Part shown: positions 60,014-64,000 of the stretch, piece by piece
Layout of the letters: every line of letters starts with the position of its first letter
Numbering within the stretch: the first letter of the stretch is position 1
DNA from: CAYWEM01 sp964457225
Lineage (GTDB): Bacteria; Acidobacteriota; Aminicenantia; UBA2199
DNA length: 64,000 nucleotides
Reading direction: 5' to 3'
Assembly: GCA_964457225.1 (NCBI GenBank)
Contig: CAYWEM010000001.1
Span: 372,001 to 436,000, forward strand
Translations under genes and position numbers: made by a program
Notes under the pieces: model-generated
What the model was told of the DNA's origin: nothing
What the model saw: only the letters and a program-made list of their open reading frames with translations
Databases searched by the model: none

Positions 60014-60384
60014 CCACCGGATTGCTTTGTTCAGAGTGAACTCACAGCAGTCATAATACATTCTTCCGGAAGAAAGGATATTCAATCCCCAGTCCTCCAC
60101 AACGGCATGTGGATAACCCGGGCTACTCGGAAGCGGGAAGCCCGGCCGACTGTCATCGCCCTGTTTTGCCCTGTTCCATCTTCCCGATAAGCCCGATAAC
60201 AAGGGATATCGGGACGGTCCAAAAATTGTCAACCACCTCGCAAAACTCGCGGCTGGCCAACCGGCACAGCTTTACACTCACGATTGTTAAGAATCAATTA
60301 ATTCTGTTTTTGGCTTTCAACCGGCTTACATTGCCAATTCTTTCAGGCGCGGATTCGAGCTGTTATAACTCATGAAAATCATTT
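60014..60384. other. Intergenic region between convergent genes
   Basis: No gene is supported in these ~370 bp. A hairpin CCCGATA/TATCGGG with an 8-base loop is at 60192-60213, without a T-run. An open frame on the minus strand overlapping the unknown gene (59837-60232) has no family features. Confidence 0.45.
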
Positions 60385-61512
60385 CTAAATCAGCATCCCG
60401 GTAGAGTCGCAGAGCACGACCAGGGTGATCTCGCCGGGCCGCCAGAGCCTCATCCTGGGTCCCCAGGTGCCACTGCCGCGGTTGACCAGCAAGGTCATTT
60501 CATCCTGTTGGTAGCGGCCGCCGACAAAGGGGTAGCGAATGGCCACCAGGTGGTTGAAGGGCCAGATCTGACCGTTGTGGGTGTGCCCGGAAATCATCAG
60601 GTCCACTCCGCGGGCCGCGGCTTCCCCGACCAACCAGGGAGTATGGGAAAGCAATATGAGTTTTCCTTCAGGCCGGCCTAACAAGGCCTGCTCGAGATCG
60701 GCCAGGCCTGCCCCGGGGCGGCGCCTGGAGGAAGTCAGGTCATCTATGCCCGCGATGATCAAGTTTTCAGCCGGGCTGACCCATTCGTTTTCCAGCAGGC
60801 CGATGCCGGCTCCTTCCAGGATCTCAGCCAGCACGTCCCGGCGGCCGGCTCTTTTTGATTCGTGGTTGCCCCGCACCGCCCAGACTCCCAGTGGAGCTTT
60901 GAATTCGCGCATCACCGGGATCATTTCAGCCGGGTCGCTGGCCCTTTCAAAAACATCGCCCAGCAGTACTATCATATCGGGCTCCAGTTCCATGACCTGC
61001 CTGGCCCGGGCCGCCAGCCAGGCCGGCCCGATTCCCATTTCTCCGGCGTGAACATCGGCCAGCACGGCGATGCTCGTCCCCTCGAGTTCGCCGGCCAGAC
61101 CGGCAATCCGCACTTCAACCCGGTTGACCCGGGGCGGTCGCAAGCCCTGCAGTTGGGCCAGTAATACCAGGCCAAGCCCGCAAAGCAAAGCAATGGAGTG
61201 AAACTTGCTCCGTTGAGGGCGAAAAAACAGGCCGAATCCTCTCAGCAGGTCAGCGGCAAATAAGGCCACCGCCAGCAGGAACATGCTGGCCATCCAGTGC
61301 ATGGCGAAAAATTCGAGTGTTTTTTCCAGCAAGCCCTGGTGGCCTCCGAAAACGCGGCTCAGGTAAAACAGCAGGCCGCTGACCAGGGCGAGCCGTAAAA
61401 CAGTACGGCGGCCCAGGCGTTGTTTGACCAGGGGAATTCCGGAAAGACGCCAAAACAGATAGGCCTGCAGTAACAGTACAGTCAGGGTAAGCACGTTGCC
61501 GAAAATTGACAT
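60385..61512 (-). CDS. Membrane metallophosphoesterase (YkuE-like)
   Basis: A 375-residue protein with four N-terminal spans (LTLTVLLLQAYLFWRL, LRLALVSGLLFYLSRV, MASMFLLAVALFAADLL, SIALLCGLGLVLLAQL) and a calcineurin-type catalytic domain (about 130-370). Metal motifs: IAVLADVHAGEMGIG, VLLGDVFERA, AVRGNHESKRAG, LILLSHTPWL and MISGHTHNGQIWPFN. Such proteins act on phosphate esters or on cyclic nucleotides at the membrane surface; the substrate is unknown. It lies 54 bp after the HAD gene and may be the last gene of that operon. Confidence 0.88.
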   Translation of the reverse strand: MSIFGNVLTLTVLLLQAYLFWRLSGIPLVKQRLGRRTVLRLALVSGLLFYLSRVFGGHQGLLEKTLEFFAMHWMASMFLLAVALFAADLLRGFGLFFRPQRSKFHSIALLCGLGLVLLAQLQGLRPPRVNRVEVRIAGLAGELEGTSIAVLADVHAGEMGIGPAWLAARARQVMELEPDMIVLLGDVFERASDPAEMIPVMREFKAPLGVWAVRGNHESKRAGRRDVLAEILEGAGIGLLENEWVSPAENLIIAGIDDLTSSRRRPGAGLADLEQALLGRPEGKLILLSHTPWLVGEAAARGVDLMISGHTHNGQIWPFNHLVAIRYPFVGGRYQQDEMTLLVNRGSGTWGPRMRLWRPGEITLVVLCDSTGMLI

Positions 61513-61566
61513 TAAAACACCTTTTCTTTTTGCAGTTCAGTACTTCGGTAATAACAATCACCCAAT

Positions 61567-62307
61567 TCAACAGGACCTGGCCGCCGCTCCGGCTTCAGCC
61601 AGCAGTTCGGTTATCACCTCGGGCAGGCGGTGATCCACCTGCTCGACCAGGCGGTCGGCTCCGGCGGCCAGCAGGTCAGGCCCGCGCTGGTCACCGAAGG
61701 GCACGGCCACGCAGAAAGCTCCGCAGGCCCGGGCGGCCAGCACGTCGTGCACCGTATCGCCGACCACCACCAGCGGCAGCAGGCGGCCGGGATCACAGCG
61801 CCGGGCCCCGGCCTCGATCAGTTCACTTCGCAGTTCAGCGTCATCGGCATAGCCTCCCAACTCCAGGTTGAAGAGATCCAACAGGCCGGCGCTGGCCAGC
61901 TTGGCCCGGGCGCCGTTTCGCAGGTTGCCGGTGCCCAGGCCGATGACCGCACCAAGATCACGCAGGCCGTCTATCGCGGCCGCGGGCTCACCCAGGGCCT
62001 GGTAAGGATCATGAACGATGAATTCCTGCAGCCTGGCCAGGTATAGATCCAGCATGGTCCTGATCAGTTCGGGTTCCGGACGGCTCCGCCCGGCGGCCTC
62101 AAGCAGCAGGCGGGCGATAGCCGCATCAGTGCGGCCGGCGAAGTCCACCGCGGCAAGCGGACCCGGCGGATCGAGCAGGTCGGCCAGGGCCCGGTGCATG
62201 GCCCGGAACCCGGCACTGCGCCGGCCGAGCGGCCCGCGCAGCAGCGTGCCGTCGATGTCGAACAAGACCACCAAGCCCGCTTCTGCCTGACATCCTGAGC
62301 CGCTCAT
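61567..62307 (-). CDS. HAD-family phosphatase (phosphoglycolate phosphatase-like)
   Basis: A 246-residue haloacid-dehalogenase hydrolase. Motif I VVLFDIDGTLLRG (nucleophile Asp and acid/base Asp), a helical cap (RAMHRALADLLDPP ... LDLYLARLQEF), motif II IGLGTGNL, motif III Lys in ARAKLASAGL, motif IV VVVGDTVHDVLAAR. It overlaps the PIN toxin gene by 4 bp, so it is read on the toxin-antitoxin message, an unusual partner for a housekeeping phosphatase. Composition is very GC-rich. Confidence 0.88.
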   Translation of the reverse strand: MSGSGCQAEAGLVVLFDIDGTLLRGPLGRRSAGFRAMHRALADLLDPPGPLAAVDFAGRTDAAIARLLLEAAGRSRPEPELIRTMLDLYLARLQEFIVHDPYQALGEPAAAIDGLRDLGAVIGLGTGNLRNGARAKLASAGLLDLFNLELGGYADDAELRSELIEAGARRCDPGRLLPLVVVGDTVHDVLAARACGAFCVAVPFGDQRGPDLLAAGADRLVEQVDHRLPEVITELLAEAGAAARSC

Positions 62308-62711
62308 TTCGCCTCCAGAAAGTCTTTCGGATGCCGCGCGGTTTCCGGAAAAGCTTTCAAAATACGCCTGTCAACAGTCAATAGAGGCAAACCCAGATCA
62401 AGGGCCAGGCTGACGAATTCACAGTCGTAAGCGGAACATCGGCTGGCCTCAGCCATGGCCAGTACCTGGCCCGAATCAACCTGGTACTCCCGGCCGGCAA
62501 GCAAATCACAGGCTGCGGCCATTATCTCCCGGGCAGTCTGCAGTTCGACGATGCGGTTGCGCAGACAGCGGGCCAGGACGTTGCGCAACTCACTGCGCCA
62601 GAGCAGGGGGGCAGCCCATTTGGGATCGCGGACGAAGAGCCTTTCCGAGTATTCGCTGTATTCGCCGGCCAGGTACAGGTATCCGATCACATTAGTGTCC
62701 ACGACAATCAC
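62304..62711 (-). CDS. vapC: PIN-domain toxin (VapC-like RNase)
   Basis: A 135-residue PIN-domain ribonuclease. The acidic active site is visible: Asp in MIVVDTNVIGYLYL, Glu in LWRSELRNVLA, Asp in SAYDCEFVSLA and Asp in LLTVDRRILKAFP. The order and length fit VapC toxins, which cut tRNA or rRNA when not held by the antitoxin. It overlaps the antitoxin gene by 4 bp and the HAD gene by 4 bp. Confidence 0.9.
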   Translation of the reverse strand: MIVVDTNVIGYLYLAGEYSEYSERLFVRDPKWAAPLLWRSELRNVLARCLRNRIVELQTAREIMAAACDLLAGREYQVDSGQVLAMAEASRCSAYDCEFVSLALDLGLPLLTVDRRILKAFPETARHPKDFLEAK

Positions 62712-62947
62712 GAGCGCCCCTCTTCCCGGGCCCGTCTGAATTCATCAGCGGAAACCGGCCTGGCAGTTCTGGCCCGCAGTGCCCGGGCAAGGTGCAGCTG
62801 CTTTTCAGCATCCCCGGTTTCAGGGCGAAGAGCTTTCTCCAGGCAGGCGATAACCTGACTGTTTACCGAGCGATGCCTGACGGCGGCGTATTTCTTCAAT
62901 TCATCATATATATCTTGGGGGATGTTCTTGATGGTGATAGTCGGCAT
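62708..62947 (-). CDS. vapB: Ribbon-helix-helix antitoxin (FitA/VapB-like)
   Basis: A 79-residue antitoxin. The N-terminus MPTITIKNIPQDIYDELKKY has the beta-strand then helix of the FitA-type ribbon-helix-helix fold, followed by RHRSVNSQVIACLEKAL. The C-terminal part (SADEFRRAREEGRS) would fill the toxin active site. I take the ATG at 62947 because GGAGGAG precedes it and the promoter at 62980-63008 would start transcription downstream of the longer frame's ATG. Confidence 0.88.
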   Translation of the reverse strand: MPTITIKNIPQDIYDELKKYAAVRHRSVNSQVIACLEKALRPETGDAEKQLHLARALRARTARPVSADEFRRAREEGRS

Positions 62948-62979
62948 TTCTCTCCTCCTTGCGGTTTCATTTAGCAACC

Positions 62980-63008
62980 ATTATGGCACCGCTTTAACTC
63001 TTAGTCAA
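62980..63008 (-). promoter_or_regulatory. Promoter of vapBC-HAD with overlapping dyad
   Basis: Minus strand: TTGACT (63003-63008), 17 bp, CATAAT (62980-62985). The -10 box lies in a small dyad, CCAT T ATGG (62978-62986), a plausible operator for the antitoxin. Confidence 0.65.
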
Positions 63009-63028
63009 GCTCAAGGCCTTTACTTTCG

Positions 63029-63057
63029 TTGACAGTGATCGGTTTTTTAATTATGCT
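63029..63057 (+). promoter_or_regulatory. Promoter of mutM
   Basis: TTGACA (63029-63034), 17 bp, TATGCT (63052-63057). It is divergent from the vapB promoter; the two -35 boxes are 20 bases apart. Confidence 0.7.
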
Positions 63058-63076
63058 GGCCTATCCGGAGAAAAGC

Positions 63077-63886
63077 ATGCCCGAACTGCCCGAAGTCGAA
63101 ACCATAGTGCGCCAGCTGTCCCCGGTCCTGACCGGCAGAACCATCAACAAGGTCCGGGTTTTCTGGGAGCGGAGCATCCAGGGCGACAGCCGGGAATTCA
63201 GCTCGGAACTGCAGGGAAAAATCATTTCCGGTCTGGAGCGGCGCGGCAAGTACATCCTGATCAAGCTGGCCGGGGAAGGCGTAATCAGCGTCCACCTGCG
63301 CATGAGCGGCCGGCTCTTCCTGGATGAATCCGTACACACTGAGAAACACCTGCGCCTGGCCTTCGACCTGGACCGGGGCGGCAGTCTTTTTTTCGCGGAT
63401 ACCCGCAAATTCGGCCGCCTGCGCTTCTGGCCCCCCGAACTGGAAATACTGCCCAGGCTGGGCCCGGATCCGCTGGACTCCAGCCGGGTGCTGGAAGTTT
63501 TGCTGAAATCGACCGGGAGCCGCACGGTGAAAGCCTTCCTGCTGGACCAGGAAAAACTGGCCGGGGTGGGCAACATCTACGCGGACGAAGTTCTGTTCAA
63601 ATGCCGTATCCACCCGTCAATCCCGCTCAAGCAACTCAGCATCGAAAAGAAAGAAATGCTCAGCCGGGAACTGCCGCTGATCCTGCAGGCGGCCATCGAA
63701 CGCGGGGGCACCACGGTTTACTCTTTCCGCGACGCCGAGAACCGTTCCGGCCGTAACCAGGACTTCCTGCTGGTTTACGGACGCGAGGGTTCAGCCTGCC
63801 CGGAATGCGGAGAGAAGATCAGCCGCAATCGGGTGGCCGGCCGCTCCACCCACTGCTGTCCTTCCTGCCAGAAAGAATGCGACTGA
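63077..63886 (+). CDS. mutM: Formamidopyrimidine-DNA glycosylase
   Basis: A 269-residue base-excision repair enzyme that removes 8-oxoguanine and other oxidised purines. The ATG at 63077 gives MPELPEVETI, so the catalytic Pro is residue 2 and Glu residue 3; a longer frame would bury them. The conserved Lys is in GRRGKYILIKL, the H2TH region is LAGVGNIYADEVLFK, and the C-terminal zinc finger reads CPECGEKISRNRVAGRSTHC then CPSC. GGAGAA precedes the start. Length is normal. Confidence 0.96.
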   Translation: MPELPEVETIVRQLSPVLTGRTINKVRVFWERSIQGDSREFSSELQGKIISGLERRGKYILIKLAGEGVISVHLRMSGRLFLDESVHTEKHLRLAFDLDRGGSLFFADTRKFGRLRFWPPELEILPRLGPDPLDSSRVLEVLLKSTGSRTVKAFLLDQEKLAGVGNIYADEVLFKCRIHPSIPLKQLSIEKKEMLSRELPLILQAAIERGGTTVYSFRDAENRSGRNQDFLLVYGREGSACPECGEKISRNRVAGRSTHCCPSCQKECD

Positions 63887-64000
63887 GTTTGTTGCAGCGC
63901 TGAATTCAGCGTAAAAAACCGGGATCGGTTTTTCAGGAGCCGGCGGCCCGGAATCCGGACTGATGCTGAAGGTGGAAAGTTCTGAGCCGTTCTTCCAGCA
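63887..64000. other. Right edge: palindrome and possible end of a minus-strand gene
   Basis: CGCTGAATTCAGCG (63898-63911) is a perfect 14-bp palindrome just past mutM. On the minus strand an open frame enters from the right edge and stops at 63933-63935 (tail reads LEERLRTFHLQHQSGFRAAG); it may be the C-terminus of a gene beyond the window, but too little is visible to call it. Confidence 0.3.

Overview
This window looks like a GC-rich chromosomal scaffold piece from an uncultured diderm (Gram-negative type) anaerobic bacterium. Support for a diderm comes from an LpxH-like lipid A hydrolase, several Lys-/Sec-exported proteins with lipobox cysteines, an MscL and an MscS channel, and a secreted protein with an SH3 plus barrel-like layout. 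Support for an anaerobe comes from a trimeric NAD-linked [FeFe] hydrogenase, radical SAM enzymes and a lone B12-binding mutase domain. The gene mix (S9 peptidase, saccharopine-type lysine degradation, carboxypeptidase-regulatory-like repeat proteins) would fit Candidatus Aminicenantes or an Acidobacteriota relative, but I cannot prove the phylum from the sequence. A run of 100 N at 17314-17413 shows that it is a scaffold, not a closed genome.

Layout. 1-6.1 kb: the 5' part of an FAD/NAD oxidoreductase, an isochorismatase-family hydrolase, then the hydrogenase operon hydB-hydA-hydC on the minus strand with a strong promoter at 6062-6090. 6.5-14.6 kb: a small secreted protein, argF-manC-lpxH, a pentapeptide protein, a free-methionine-sulfoxide reductase, a REC-GGDEF protein and ClpB. 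14.7-22 kb: a very large secreted repeat protein (broken by the gap) followed by an SH3/barrel protein. 22-25.4 kb: mscL, ilvE and a 5'-nucleotidase lipoprotein on the minus strand. 25.5-29.5 kb: an operon of three type IV pilin-like proteins, the last carrying a large ectodomain with a LamG fold, followed by a nucleoside deaminase. 29.5-34.3 kb: MscS, a small exported protein, a RodZ-like protein with a helical-repeat partner, and an ATPase/PHP pair of the kind I associate with hydrogenase clusters.

34.5-46 kb: kbl with a clear terminator, then a tightly overlapped operon ftsH-cdaA-cdaR-glmM-pdxJ-PHP (protein quality control, c-di-AMP synthesis, cell-wall sugar supply, vitamin B6), then the lysine-degradation pair LKR-SDH with yraN. 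46-52 kb (minus): cutA-S9 peptidase-hemW, a coiled-coil lipoprotein, and a B12-binding domain with an M23 peptidase. 52-57 kb: an acidic response regulator, valS, birA and tRNA-Thr(CGT). 57-60 kb: an AT-rich segment with a B12/radical SAM gene and about 0.8 kb without a gene, ending in a hairpin-rich leader before an unknown protein. 60.4-64 kb (minus, then plus): a membrane metallophosphoesterase, a VapBC-like toxin-antitoxin pair with a HAD phosphatase in the same operon, and mutM.

Promoters of the ordinary sigma-70 type (TTGACN, 17 bp, TANNNT) are unusually easy to see here. At four of them the start codon lies only 6-9 nt after the -10 box with no Shine-Dalgarno sequence, which points to leaderless mRNAs. 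No CRISPR array, insertion sequence, prophage or rRNA was seen.
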